In this document: positions 26,501 to 41,500 of the stretch, in pieces
How the letters are laid out: each line of letters begins with the position of its first letter
How positions within the stretch are numbered: the stretch's first letter is position 1
Source of the DNA: Phoronis australis
Taxonomy: Eukaryota > Phoronida > Phoronidae
Assembly (NCBI GenBank): GCA_002633005.1
Contig: NMRA01000487.1
Location: 177,010-241,009, forward strand
Length of the DNA: 64,000 nt
Direction of reading: 5' to 3'
Program-made: the position numbers and the translations under genes
The notes under the pieces: model-generated
Database searches by the model: none
The model's input: the letters and a program-made list of their open reading frames with translations, nothing else
Told to the model about the DNA's origin: nothing

Positions 26501-29500
26501 CTTGGCTGAAATTGATACGGCGGGCGTTTGTTTTTTTTTNTGATTTGAAGTTAGGGGTCCCCACTTTTGAAGCTCAAAATTGAATTTCTTGCCTATCTCA
26601 TTTTAATGAGAATAAGTCATTTAAAATAAGATACACCGGGCAATAGGCTGGGCATACCTCGTCAGTATAGAACATTTTCTCCCACTCTTCTTGTGCCAGA
26701 TGTATGAAAGCAGTGTCAGTGACGTAGCAAACCACTAGAACAATGTCCTGTAGAGTAGACTGAGGACTCATCGCGTCCAGAACATTGTGGACATGCCTAA
26801 TGGACAAGCGAGCTTGTGGAATGATTCCTCCAATGACTACCTTCATGCTGGCTGGACACAGCGGGATTTGACCGGCAATGAAGATGGTTTCATTTGTCTG
26901 AAAACAAAATACATGCACTAGATGACGGATATAATCATAAGTCATCCAAGGAAAGTCAGGAGAAATGTTTCAATGAATTCCTAAGAGTTTTGATTTAATG
27001 ATTTATGCATTGAAATACATGCATCATTGTTATGTAGGATACTAGAAAAATTCCGAACTTGGCTAACTACAGAACATCATATCTCAGATATTCACATGAA
27101 ACTTTCAGACACATTGAACATTTGTGTCAAATGAAATTTGGTTATGTCAAAGATGCTGCTGTTTTGTTGCGAATGTAACATTCTTTTTTGCTAAAATTAT
27201 AAAGATTTTCTACTTTCAGAAAATATGCACTTTTCTTGAGCTAATTTCTTTATTTTCTAGGTACTTGACTAAATACGCGAACTTGTCGAGAAGACCAAAA
27301 AAGCATAGTTGGTTCTAGTCTATGTTTTTTGCAAATGGAGTCAATGCAGGACAGTGTATCTTTTAATCACCACTCGGCAAATAATGGCGTATGAAACCTT
27401 GCCTATCCATGTATGTATATCTTTGTGGAGATTTTCAGAAAAAAGCCAAGACCTTGGCTGAAATTGATACGGCGGGCGTTTGTTTTTTTTTAGCGGGCAC
27501 AAAATGAGTCATGATAAACATCAGAACTAACTGTTTTTGCCTAACCTACATTCAATGTTTACAAATTTAAGGCGAAAATTTCCTGACTGTAGATGACAGT
27601 CAAGGAGAATCGGAAGCACGGCAGGATACCAGTGAGGCATGAAGAGAGGACCAAATATGAAACCATCTTAATGTGCTGTGCCACCAAAGAAAAGACCATG
27701 AAATCGAGAATATGAAAAAATTCTTAAGATATGATTGTCTAAATGAGTTAAGGCGAATCTAACCAAAACGCCACCATACTAAAAACATTAAAACACCGAA
27801 CAGAGATGACGACAATATGCAACGACACTATACATAAAATGCTGGTATATACTAATAATAACAAAGATTTTGATAATCATTATCAATCTAATTTCTACCT
27901 TTACAGCCTGACTATAAGGTCCTATGTTGGCCGGAGCCCAGTGTGACAGTCCCTGTACATGCATGGTCTCCCGGCAGCACGTATCATTGTTCCTTCGTAG
28001 ATAGCAATCAATCTGCAAGGCAACATCGCCAGGCAGGTCCACTTGAACGCATACTCTAACCAGAAGACAATATATGAATCATAAAACAAAGGTCACCACA
28101 ACCACGATACAGCTTTCACAACTTTGTTTTTATGAGATGGCATACACTATGTCTTAATCAAGATGCCTACAAAGAGCATTTACAAAGGAGTCCAAACATA
28201 ACCTTAGAATTGACTTAAGAAGTATTGGATGAACTATTTCAGTCATGCACAGAATGTTAAGAAATAAAACTAATCACATAATGGTCAAGTGTGACCTGCG
28301 ACTAACTACAAAAGTGGCAGACGACTGCGAGAATTGGTGATTTGTAATTGAATGACAAAAAACAACGGATTTTGTTGTTTTAAGCTCTGGTCATAGCTAT
28401 TAACTCCAAGGAGTTTTTCTCATCCAACAATAATGCCAAAAATGCATTTATCGGCCATAAAAGCGATGTCACTGATAGCAAAATGACAAATTTGATCTCC
28501 AGCCATCTAAAACCAGCCATTTATTATTGTTACTTAAATAAAATAAAATAAAGTAGATAACCAATCTATTCCATTTACAGGAGAGTGAACTACAGTTCAA
28601 AGGTTGAAAGAAAAAACAAACTACCCTGAAAAAAAGGAAAATATATTCCACGTTTAGAGTAAGACAGGTCGTTCTCCAAGATTTTGGGATGGTGAAACTT
28701 GTCAGTTGTCAACTCCATTATGAGCAGCAGATGTCAACTCTCATCACGACAAAGGTCACAGTATAGTAGGATGTATATTATGCAATAAAAACATTAGTAA
28801 TGGATCACAATGTGATACCACTAATTACGAATATTTCAGCCAGATGTGCCTCGTTAAAACTTAACATTGCGGGATCCGCAGAAAGGAACAGTTGTCATCT
28901 CCACAACATAAAGTTTTAACAAGGTATGTCTGGCAGGATATTCATAGTCCTAATCATGGACCTGGATCTATAGTAAATTAGACGACACATTGTTTTTTCG
29001 GAAAATTATAGGTGTTCAACAAATTCTTTCAAAAAAAATTATCTGTTTTTAACTAGACGAGCACACATTAATTTTTTGCTCAAACAATTATTGTCTCACC
29101 TGGCAGGTGGATTAATACTGAAGTAGGTTGCATAGACTGCATTGATGTCGGCGAATTCCTGCATACTTCTAACATAAATATGCACAACTACCAGCTCAGA
29201 CATGCTGAAATTGTGTTTAATTACCAAGTCTAAAAATAAACAAATCAAATATGTACGTATGTGGAGAAAAGAACATCTGTCAGTTAAAGCGGTAAGAACC
29301 CCGCCTTTGGCATTAAAAGAAAGCAAGACCTAGTAGAGTGATGTCAAGTTAATCAGATGATGAATAATTTCTGGGCCATGGAGGAACTGAACGATTGGAA
29401 GAACTCGAGAGCATGATTGGTGCATTAAATGAAATGAAACACTATAAGTCAGAGCTTGGAATGACCAATGACAAAAAAGAGGAAAATTTTCCAGGTGATG

Positions 29501-32500
29501 TAGTATTCCACAAACAGGCTTGTGTGATAGAGATATTTTTTGTGTTGTAAAATTTAACTGAAATAAATGTTTTTGCATGAGTAAAGTCAAAATAATGCTA
29601 ACAAAGAGGCGAAAAAAGAGACAAGGGGAACTCAAATGTGGAAATCTAAATCAAAAAAGGAAATTATGTTAAAAGAGGAAAACTCCAAGCCATGACAAGT
29701 CAAACCGATGAGCCCGATCTCAACCAAATAACAAATTACAAAGTCTGTGTTCTCCCCAAGCCCGACAATCACCTCTAACCCGAGTAAAGAACAAAATATT
29801 AAGAGTAGTTTTGTAATGGTAAGTTTGCCAAGTCAAGTTATTTTTTGATGGAAGGCATGTTTGTAATCACTTTAAACTAAGCATGACCATACAGTTAGGT
29901 TAAGGACATGCCCCCTCTTTACCAATCAGTTGTGAGGTGCAGGATTTTTACAGGTAATATGCAGCTTCCCTTTATTCCAATACCAGACTCCAGGATGCAA
30001 ACTGCATCTTCACTAAGTCCCATATATTTCATCTCGTTAACTTGGCATTTATATTTTTTATCTTACATTAAATTCAATGCACAAAACTTGTACGACATTA
30101 CAAGTGAATGGTTCCAATCAAAAAGAAATTGGATGTAATAAAACCATCATAACATTATCTTTCATTTTAATCAAAAGCTTCATTCTACTAGAGTACAAGC
30201 TTTGGGTCTTTCAATAAAGTGACATTGAGAGGTTATAAGGAAACAATGACAAATAGCCCCCCCGGGCTGAACACGAAGGTATTATCTTTCTACTTTGCAG
30301 GACATAAATCAACTGAAACACAATGAAATGTATTCTGTGTTCTATATGGAATTTGAACCACTACGTCAACCTGAGGGCCACAAGAACAGTCAATCTCATG
30401 TGACCTGGAGTGTATTCTTACTAGACACAAAACACTCTCAAAGACAAATCTTATGGACCAGAAAGAGTGAATTCTATCCCATAATGCAACATTTTGACCT
30501 CACCAACCAATCACTTTAGTGGCCGCCATTTTGTAAAGTACAATAGTATACTTGCGAAACACTCGCCTTTCACTATTGTCACGGTGGTTTTGTATGGTCT
30601 CGTATGATCTTAATGTTATGAAAGTTTCTTGTTTCTACCGAACGTACCCCAGTACAGTTCACAAAATTATTCAATTGTCACTATGCACAGAATGGAAAAT
30701 TTTCTACAATGATAACGAAATGTGGGTACTGTACACACATTGTTATTCTAGGCAAGGATAAGTGAAACTTTAAAAACGGCCCGTTCTAACCTTTCAAGCT
30801 CTCCATGGCTGCTTGCGTGGCCTCTCTGATGGACCCCCCGTCCCTGACAACAGCGTGTACACCTGACACCCACAGCTTCTCGCTGGTCACCTGGGCCAGT
30901 ACAGGTGGAGCGAACGACTCCAGTCTGTGCTCAAAGTCCGCCTTTATATGATGGTCCACACTGAAACTTCTGTCCAGAGCGTGGGGAGGAGGTTGGCAGA
31001 CAGATGCAGAGAAAAGGTCTCGGAACAAGTCGGTGCTCCGTTTCATAGGAAGATGTTTGACACGGTCGAGTAGAGACTTGGATGTATCCTAGGCAAGGAA
31101 TGGTATTACAGTTTGTCTAAATTGTAAAGCCTAGTTTAAAATTTTTTAATGATTTCACCCAAAACTGAGTCTGGTACATGCCATGGTATAATTAGAACTT
31201 TCAATGACAGATGGAAACATTATTCAGCTAAAACACTTACATTCTTCATTGCGATGCAAAGTAGAGTGTGTCGTTGAAACCGAACATTTTTCCAAACTTT
31301 CTTTCATCAATGAATTTTCAAACGTGTTTCAAATATTCGAGGAGAGTTACAGAGCACTGTACTTGTCTGGGTTAGCCCCAGGGTGCCTAAATTGACATGT
31401 CAGGGGTGGGCATTAACCTGAATTTCTGATTTGGGTTAACTTCAGAGCAACTAAAAATACCATACTACTGAGTCACTCAAAAACAGACCAGAACCAACTA
31501 TGTATTCTTGGCCTAATCCAAATATTACTGACTTCGAAGTTTTTCTCAGCTTTATAGAAAACATCAAGTGAAAGAAATGGATGAACAACTACACGTATTT
31601 TGAATCAACAACACATCCCAACTAATGTAATTTACACTGAAGTGAATGCACTACTGAGATACCTTTGAGATACCTACAATTTCCTTGTCCTCTAAATGCA
31701 TCTCTTCGACCTTCAGATATCCTACGGCAGCAAAGTCACTCCCAGAATCAGCGATGACTTGCTGTGTGTCACTGTGAGCAAGCAGATGAAGTATGAAATT
31801 AAATCCTGAATGACCAACCAAATGTAAAATGACCCTAACACATCCAAACAAAAGCATACAGTAGATGCAAAATTATCTGCAAAAGTCAAGAAGCATAATT
31901 ATAGAAAATGCACAATAGGCAGAATATCACCGACACTAATTATGTTTTTTCACCAAGTGGGAGTTTAATAAGCAAAACAAGAGCTGACACATCAGCACTA
32001 CAGATGAACTAAAAGTGTAAAATTCTTATAACACACTATATTAAGGAGCTTAAACCACATTACGTGGGTGCACATTTGTTGTTTGAGCAGACAGGAACAG
32101 CCACACAAACCATGCCATCAATGCCAGGATTATAACTTAAAGCATAACCACTCGAAGACCTCAAGCTTTCTCCGACTCATTCCAGTCAGCACTACTTCAA
32201 GTCGTAACTCAATTACATTCAAGTATATTATGTAATTTTGCAAAAGCTTTCTAATGTTTTTACAAAACATTTTTCATGAAAATTGGATTTTTGACAACAA
32301 AGTACGCCAGAGGAGTGAAACCTTACATGACAATTTTTTTGTTAAACAGAGGACAGTCGAGGGTGACCGTTTCATACTCCCCTCCTTCACCGCACACATT
32401 AAGACCAAAGCGGGATTTCTGAAAGAACAAAATTCCTGATTTAATTATTTACAACAAAGATTCCATTGTGTAAGATGAACAGCGGTGTATATATTTCAAG

Positions 32501-35500
32501 GATGTGGGTAACATAAACCTTCTCCGTAATGTAGAGAACCTGATCTGCATTTCAGTTTTTATAATCTCCGGTCAAAAATATAAACATGGTGCCATCTAAT
32601 TTTGCTTTCTGCAAATTTCCAGAAACACCTGCCGTTACCACTTTCATCAACTGTGCAAGTCATTATCATTTAGCAACAAAAGAATAAAAAATAAGAATCA
32701 CTAAGCAAATTTCTTGTAAAGCAGAAAATTCTCGAGCATATCAAATTAAACATGGTTTAATACCAAAGTTGAATACGTATATGGAGAACACTGTTAAATT
32801 TTGCCAAATTTGGTGAAGGTTTTTTTAAACTATAAAGCAGAATTCTGGTCATCTTTGCTAAGTAAGTGCACTGCCTTGTTTCATTTTTGGCACAGTAAAC
32901 AAACGAAGGCTTTACCATTGCCAACATATGGGGTTGTATTTCTTTCAGTGATAAGCCTAAATGCTTGTCAGGGCGTAGACCTAAAATTGACAATTAGAAA
33001 TTAAAGTACGACTCAAGCAAAATTGAACTTATTATTCTGAAGTTTAAAAAATAAAATTAAAATCAAATATAAAAGCAATAAATGAAGTCTAATGGTTATG
33101 AAAAATTTACCAAAGGAATAGGATTCAAAAAATGTATTCACGACAAACGATCTTTGTAAAATTGAAGGTATGTCCCCTCTTTGCCTTTGGAAAGAAAGTT
33201 TTTCTGACACACGGTCTATGTTCGTCAAGGGACATATGTCGAACATAAACAATCTTTGTGTTGCATGGACACCCATCATATAAAATGAGAAAATGTAACA
33301 ACAGAAAAAGAAATAATGATAAAATGATGTAGCTTGCTTAATTTCCCTTCCCCACAGCCTATTACTCATTGCTTAATTTCCCTTCCCCACAGACCATTAC
33401 CCATTGCAGCAACTTTAATCAGCACTGCATTCACTTGGCATGCTATCATTTCACCGAGGAGTTCCTCTTGATCCCGTCTCCATAGATATGCTAAAGACGT
33501 CAGTCCAAGTCTCGCACACCTAGACCAATAAAGATTTTTAGATATTGCAAATGCAAAACTTACGGAAAATTGTATTTAAAAGTACTGCACAATTTAAAGT
33601 AAGTTATTGCTGTAACTACAATCTTTAGTTATCCAGACACTGAAAAAATAAAAAATGCCTATTGGGTACAGACCACAGATGCAGCGAAACCTGTGCTAAT
33701 AATGGACCACTCCAAGTCTCCATTTTATCAAAAGTTGTATGCCCAGTGGTAGTCAAGACCAACCTATGGTATATTTTACCGACAGTTCATTAAAAAGGTT
33801 AAAGAGAAATCCAGAGTGAACATGAATACAATATGTGGTCGAATTTACGATAGTTGCAGTGGTTCATTTCTATTAAAGCACAGCATCATCTTCGCGATCA
33901 CATGCCTACGGATGTCTTGGCTACAACCAAGTGCGTGACCTTTGATGAAATGGGTCCTTAGAGCATAGCATTGGATTTGGGCTGTCAGCAGCATGTCTGG
34001 ATCAGTAAAACTCAGGTAATACGCTGACAACAGATGGCAGTCTAATGCACATCAGATCAGTCCTGTAAGTGGCTTGTAATAAGTAAAATACTATAAATGC
34101 GAAATAGGTTTTTTCTTCCAATCCCTAAAACGAAATAACAATGACTAGAATTTTCATTGTACCATATTCGCCGTAATAACCGCCCATGCCCCTATAAGCG
34201 CCCCCCACACGATTTCAGACTTTGCTGAAATAAGCGCCCAGTCCATGAACGTGTACATGCGAACAATGACGTACCTACAGTCCTAAAACTCGGCTACAGT
34301 AACGTCTTCAATTTATCAAAAAATTTTTGCACGGGTCTTCTAGACCACCAGCGGCACTGCTACGTTTGTATTTATCCGTGACTTTACACTTCAAAGTAAC
34401 GTAGCGCTTCAAAAAGAACGCAACAGCGTTGCTACGNAGACCAAAGCGGGATTTCTGAAAGAACAAAATTCCTGATTTAATTATTTACAACAAAGATTCC
34501 ATTGTGTAAGATGAAAAAGCTGTGTATATATTTAAAGGATGTGGATAACATAAACCTTCTCCGTAATGTAGAGAACCTGATCTGCATTTCAGTTTTTAAA
34601 ATCTCAGGTCAAAAATATAAACATGGTGCCATCTAATTTTGCTTTCTGCGAATTTCCAGAAACACCTGCCGTTACCACTTTCATCTACTGTGCAAGTCAT
34701 TATCATTTAACAAAAGAAAAAAAATAAGAATCACTAGGCAAATTTCTTGTAAAGCAGAAAATTCTCAAGCATATCAAATCAAACATGGTTTAATGCCAAT
34801 GTTGAATACATATATGGAGAACAATGTTAAATTTTGCCAAAACATTACAGCTAGAGAAAATTTAGTGAATGTGTTTTTAAACTATAGAGCAGAATTCTGG
34901 TCTTCTTTGCTAAGTAAGTGCACTGTCTTGTTTCATTTTTGGCACAGTACACAAACGAAGGCCTTACCATTGCCAACATATGGGGTTGTATTTCTTTTAG
35001 TGATAAGCCTAAATGCTTGTCAGGGCGTAGACCTAAAATTGACAATTAGAAATTAAAGTATGACTCAAGCAAAATTGAACTTAATTCTGAAGTTTAAAAA
35101 ATAAAATTTAAATCAAATAGAAAAGCAATAAATATAGTCTAATGGTTACGAAAAATTTACCAAAGGAATAGGATTCAAAAAATGGATTCACGACAAACGA
35201 TCTTTGTAAAATTGAAGGTATGTCCCCTCGTTACCTTTGGAAAGAAAGTTTTTATGACACACGGTCTATGTTCGTTAAGGAACATATGTCGAACATAAAC
35301 AATCTTTGTGTTGCATGGACATCCATCATATAAAATGAGAAAATGTAACAACAGAAAAAAAAATAATTTCCCTTCCCTACAGCCCATTACCCATTGCAGC
35401 AACTTTAATCAGCACAGCATTCACTTGGCATGCTATCATTTCACCGAGGAGTTCCTCTTGATCCCGTCTCCAGAGATATGCTAAAGACGTCAGTCCAAGT

Positions 35501-38500
35501 CTCGCACACCTAGACCAATAAAGATTTTTAGATATTGCAAATGCAAAACGTACGAAAAATTGTATTTAAAAGTACTGCACAATTTAAAGTAAGTTATTGC
35601 TGTAACTACAATCTTTAGTTAGTTATCCAGACAAAAATAAAAAATGCCTATTGGGTACAGACCACGGTTGCAGCGAAACCTGTGCTAGTAATGGACCACT
35701 CCAACTCTCCATTTTATCAAAAGTTGTATGCCCAGTGGTAGTCAAGACAAACTTATGGTATATTTTATCAACTGACAGTTCATTAAAAACGGTTAAAGAG
35801 AAAGCCAGTGAACACGAATACAGTATGTGGTCGAATTTACGATAGTTGCATGCTTGCAGTGTTTCATTACTATTAAAGCACAGCATCATCTTCGCGATCA
35901 CATGCCTACGGATGTCTTAGCTACAACCACGTGCGTGACCTTTGATGAAATGGCTCCTTAGAGCATAGCATTGGATTTGGGCTGTCAGCAGCATGTCTGG
36001 ATCAGTAAAACTCATGTAATATGGCAGTCTAATGCACATCAGATCAGTCCTGTAAGTGGCTTTTAATAAGTAAAATACTATACATGCAAAACAGGTTTTT
36101 TATTCCAGTCCCTAAAACAAAATAACAATGACTAGAATTTTCATTATATATGATGGAAATGTTTTTGAAACATTACATATTTCCAAAGACGCAGACTATT
36201 CATGAGGGAACTCGCAAATGCTATCAGGTACGCTTCTTGCAAAGCGGACATTTACACACTGAGTTTTCTGTAAGACTGTCCTAAACGTAAGACAAGATTA
36301 TGAAAGAACTAAAATTTTCCAGATCAGCACACAACCAGCTAATAACCTTGTAATGATCGCTTACACTGACTCTACTCTGACTCGCTGGTAGTTAGATAAA
36401 ATAGCTCCACACGACACTGCTTCAATGTTCAGCTCATCCTGTAAAAGAGCGTAATATTGAACAAAGTGTAATATTGAACAAAGTGTAACATTGAACAAAG
36501 TGTAATATTGAACAAAGTGTAATATTGAACAAAGTGTAATCTCTAAAGCCTCAAGTGTCTGAGAGATTGCATGCCGACACATATAAATGTTGAGAACCAC
36601 CGAGATAAACATCACATCCTGAAATCAGTCAGTTCAGGCAAACTTGAGTATATTGTGAAGGAAAATAGCACATACATGCATAGTATAGTAAAAGTTTTCC
36701 AACTTCGAACAAAAATAATCGTTACATAAAATTGTCATTTCCCCATTTTTCACAGGACAAAACTATATCCCTGTAGACACTGATCATACAACCTTTGATG
36801 ACAAGTGAATAGCACAAAATTAGTAAACAGAAACAATAAACCTGAAGAAAATTTCGAAGAAACAAAGTTTTGACTTAGATGGCTTACTGGTTTTAAATTG
36901 TTCCTTACTAGTATTCAGATAAAAAGAGATTTTTGGTTTTGCAAAGAATTAACCGTTTGTTATTCCTCGAGACCATACTAAGTGATATTGAAGGGCACAC
37001 CATGATAATTTAACTTGTAGGGCTTTGCCTCACACAGTGAAGAACCTTCAGTTCTGTCCAAGCCGAGAAATCCCAATTTCATAACACTAAGTAGTATGAA
37101 TCAAAACTTGGTTTTTGAGACAAAAGGGCAGGTTTATAGTCAAATTAAGTAAAACTTTCTCAAAATTATTGGCAACCGAAAAAAGTGACAGTATTCCACT
37201 TTTCTGTCATATTGTGGCCTCAACTGGAGAACTTTCACTATAAAATATTCTATTTCTAATATTATTCACGTATGTTTAGTCATTTAACAGTAATTAGCAA
37301 TGGAAGGTTTTCATCATAGACACACGCCGGTTGAAAACACAACTAACCTTTATTTGTTTTAGAAGTTCAAACAAGTCCTCCACTTCGTCTTGACCATTTG
37401 GCAAGTACTCTTTTCCTATTTCCACAGACGATCCCTGGATAGTACGACGGTACAGAGGGAGATTCATAGCCTCAGCGTACAGGTCAATACACTCATGGCC
37501 GACTGTCTGGTACATGTAGCTGTCAAGTTCATCTAAGGGTGAAAGGTCAATACTCCATAGGTCAAGCGGCTAAATTCCAAGATTCCTGGATAATGATGGT
37601 ATGGGGTACTTTCGAATGTTATTGTCACAAGACTCAAATTACGGATTTTGTCGAATATTACTTGATGCTCCATAAATAAACTGACCCAACAAGGGCAATA
37701 ATGACTGCAAACTAAAACATTGCAGCGCCTCTTTCATTCTTATGTGAACACAAAAGCAAAACAAAGAAATACAATACCAAATACAATACCAAATACAATT
37801 ATCAAATCGCCCTTTTGCCAGAAAAAAAAACTTTTAGTGTTTAAAACCGATTTATGAAATCATTCTCATGGTTCCTTACTCAAATTAGAAGGGGTCTTAA
37901 AAAGCACAGTCATTTCGTTTTTGAGACAAGACACAACAAGATAGCTTGTCACAGCGTGTCAATCAATGTGACAAGGGTGGTCTAAGTACTAACCAATAGG
38001 ATCGTATTGGACAGAAATCTCGTCATGGAAGTAGGAAAACGCCTTGTTTATATTGGCCTCGTTTTGGAAATGTGCAGCTGGTTCTAGGAATCATGGCAGG
38101 AAATATAGCATCCTCAAGTTTATCCAGCTTTCTGACGTCAGAGTTGCAACCCACAGCACACCAGTAAAGCTCCGTTGGCATTGGAATGTCGAGTGCAGTT
38201 AGTGCAGTCGAGAAAAACGAGGCAAAAGAAATGCACCAACAAATAACATGAAAAACTCCGAAAAGTGCAAACAAGTCTAGAAAGCTGCTTGACAGATATT
38301 GAGCATTGTGGGTAAATACTGCGAGATTCAAGTGTTGCTGTGTAATTAAAGACAGTCCTATTGTCAGTTCATAGTTCATAGTTCATAGTTCATAGTTCAT
38401 AGTTCAGTATAGGCCATGGAACCACTTCTCATCTAAGTTAGGAAGAAATCCAAAGAGGTAATTTATAGTCAAATTCCCAAGTCTATGATTTTGACATTGA

Positions 38501-41500
38501 AAATTACTCATACAGCCAAAAAATATTACTTGGTTCTGGTCTGCACTAAAAACAAAAAAAATCCCCTAACATCCATTTCAGACAAGGTCTAGTGTTTCTT
38601 TTGGAAAACTACACAAAAGCATGTAAGCAAGAGTTTGAAACATCATGATTTGCCAAGCGATGCATAAAAATCCCACTAACAGTTTTGCATGTTTCAAGTG
38701 ACCCAACTAAAAATACTGCTCCACCAAATCAATTTTCAATATACAACAAAGACCAAAACTAACTAGTAAGCTATTTTGACCTAACACCGATTTTGTGTCT
38801 TTAACCAGGAAGTGTGCATATGTGGCGATAAAAATGTGATGTATTCTGACCTTTGTCCTTAGGTTGAAGGTTAGCCAGAGCTACAAGTTCATGACCTTCA
38901 GCCACACACTGCATCATGTTGAAGCAGCTATCCTTGCCACCACTGAAACAGTAATTTCCTCCATTAAATATTTCAGTTACACTTGGAACATGTGCCAAGA
39001 AAACATGCAAACCACATTATCCTTCAAAAATATTAAACACCCATTACCCAGTAAGCTGATACTTCTTAGGACTGGCTCACGATCTCACAACACTAGCTAA
39101 AAATAATCCTCTACATGCAAGTCTAGTGTTTTTAAACAAATAAGATGAAGCTAGATACCACAAATAAACAATAAATTAGTAGATTTAAAAATCTATTCAA
39201 GTTACACAGAGTTACAATGCCACTGATACAATAAAAAGAAATGAGTTATCTCCCCATTTGCCTTACTTTTAAGTAGGTCAACAGCTGATCGCACCTCTCA
39301 GCTGGGAACGGTAAAAAGAATCAACGTTTCAGCAATAATTAGTTGATTACACAATGTAAGTTCTGTTGACATTGCAAGCCAATGTTAAAATAACTAACAT
39401 GGTCAAAACAGGTACAGGTTATATTGGCAGAAAACACGTTTTCAGAGAATAATTAACAGATGACCTTAAGATTTTCACTCATCCCTATTCAATTGGCTTT
39501 TTCCCAAGTATGGCAAATACACTTAATTTGAACTTAGGAACATGAATTCTCGAAACAGCTTAATAGATTTCACTGAAACTTTTCAAACTTAATAATTATT
39601 TATTCACCAATCTCAAAAACACTGATTGGGTTTGTGATTTAAAGGCTAGTTTTTGCGTAATGTAACAAAGACAAAAACGATGGCTAATTTTTACAAAAAC
39701 AACTTATGTTTTGCAAGTTGATTTGTCATAAAAAACAAACAAGACTAATCGAAAATTCCTAACAGCCTTTTTGCGGTAACTGGTGAAGTTTTCATTTAAA
39801 AGAAGGTTTCATTAAAATCAACCGAAAGGTTATTTTGCGATGAATATGCCTTTTAAGAAAGTTTGACTACATATTATAATAATACATCAATATGACACAT
39901 ACTGTTACACTTCCTGGTCTCTTTTCTTTCAGAAAATATTTACTTTTACTAGTTAACAAAGCAAGTTAGAATGGAGGCCACTAAATAAGGTTGGAGATAA
40001 CCTTAAAAAATGGCTTCAAGGCTTGAAAAGAAATAGGTGTTCATTGTTGCCTGATACCACAAGCTACGGATAAGAGAGAGTAGTAGAGATGGTGGCACTG
40101 TCTATTATAACCAGCCAGTTAGCAGTGTGAAAACAATCTTCCAAATACGGCTGGGTAACACTGTGTTTTCAGAGCCGACAGACCTCGAAATTGCACACAA
40201 CCCAGGTAGTTCTGCTCGTCACCTCGCCGTGAAACTTGTATCAAGATGTAGAGCTAAAGACTGGTACAGGAGCATGCAAAATCTGGGGGGTCAAATGCTC
40301 GTCACCACCGATTAAGTGAAAAACAACCTAATAAACATCATTTTATTGCATAATTCTCCGCCTTTTGTAACAATGTAAAGTATGTGGTCGTTTCACAAAC
40401 AGTATGCTCATGAAATGTGCCATTTCCTAATTTTTTACAACATCTCTCGGGAGATGATGACAGTTTCTCAGCAGCGAAATTTGTTCTGAAAATCAGTTTG
40501 CTGGTAAAAACTTACAATGCAGTCAAACCAGTTCCAAACATTTGTTGTGATGTGTACGTAACCTCGTAAAAGAACAACAGTTGATTGAAGAACGGGAAAA
40601 AAGAAATTGGTCAAAAAGTGACACAAAAGATTGCTTCACAATTTTAGCAGCAAATTAACAGTAGAATGCCAACTTTTCCAAAACCGGTAAAAAGTATAGT
40701 TTACTCAAGGAAGAGTGTAGTTTTTAATGACACCAATTCTGTACGTTTGGTATATATGTAGCTTTGCGCCAAGACTATGTCTACTATCGCTAGTTTCATT
40801 TTTCGCCGATTCTTCAATCAACTTTTACTCTACTTGATTTAAATTTTATGAGGCGACGACCAGAATTACCCCGCTGGTGCGATGTGAAATTTCAAGGACT
40901 CTATTGGAGCTTGGGCTTGTTAAAGTATAGACCGTGACCACTGTCTCTTGTTAAACTACAGACGATGGAGCTCCTCTAGGTACTTCATATGCCGGAAGCT
41001 TTTTGGCGAATTATGCTCATACTGACTAAAAAATCAAAGTCACGTTGCAGGGCGGATCCAGGATTTTGAGTTAGGGGGGCCACGGCAGAATATTAGCCAT
41101 GATTTTGCCCGTCAGACATTCGCACGGTGTAAAAATGACGAGTTATTGATTTTGGGAACTGAACGGGGACTGCACGAAGGAAAAGTTTGATAACGCCAGA
41201 TAACGGTAGTATTTTTTGGAGTTGGAAGGAATTAAAAGCATCTACGCCCTCCTAAGGTGTCCCTCTACGTGCAAAAGGTATTTATAACAACGTGAATTTG
41301 ATGTTTTAGTCTGTATGAAGCATAATTCGCCGAAAAGCTTCCGGCGTATGAAGCACCAACAGTGGAGCTCCACCGTCTGTATTAACTGGCGTCGGAGGAG
41401 ACGGTGTCACTGTCTTAGTCGGGCCAACTAGAGGCGATGGTCATGTCAACACTTAGCTAGCTATGATCCCGGCCACTGTTCACCTGTGACCGAGACTGGC

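Larger units (their letters stand above)
32401..34164. repeat. Duplicated block 2, copy a
   Basis: About 1.75 kb, nearly identical to 34439-36147. It contains DPH6 exons 5 and 6 and part of exon 7. Similarity stops at about 34164, where unrelated sequence runs on to the N at 34438. Confidence 0.92.
34439..36147. repeat. Duplicated block 2, copy b
   Basis: Starts at the N and repeats 32401 onward with small indels and substitutions. After 36147 the sequence continues normally into exon 4. Confidence 0.92.

Noticed and set aside
29880-30000. Candidate for the missing DPH6 exon encoding a 'CILESG' helix
   Set aside because: Neither possible donor gives the phase required by exon 11.
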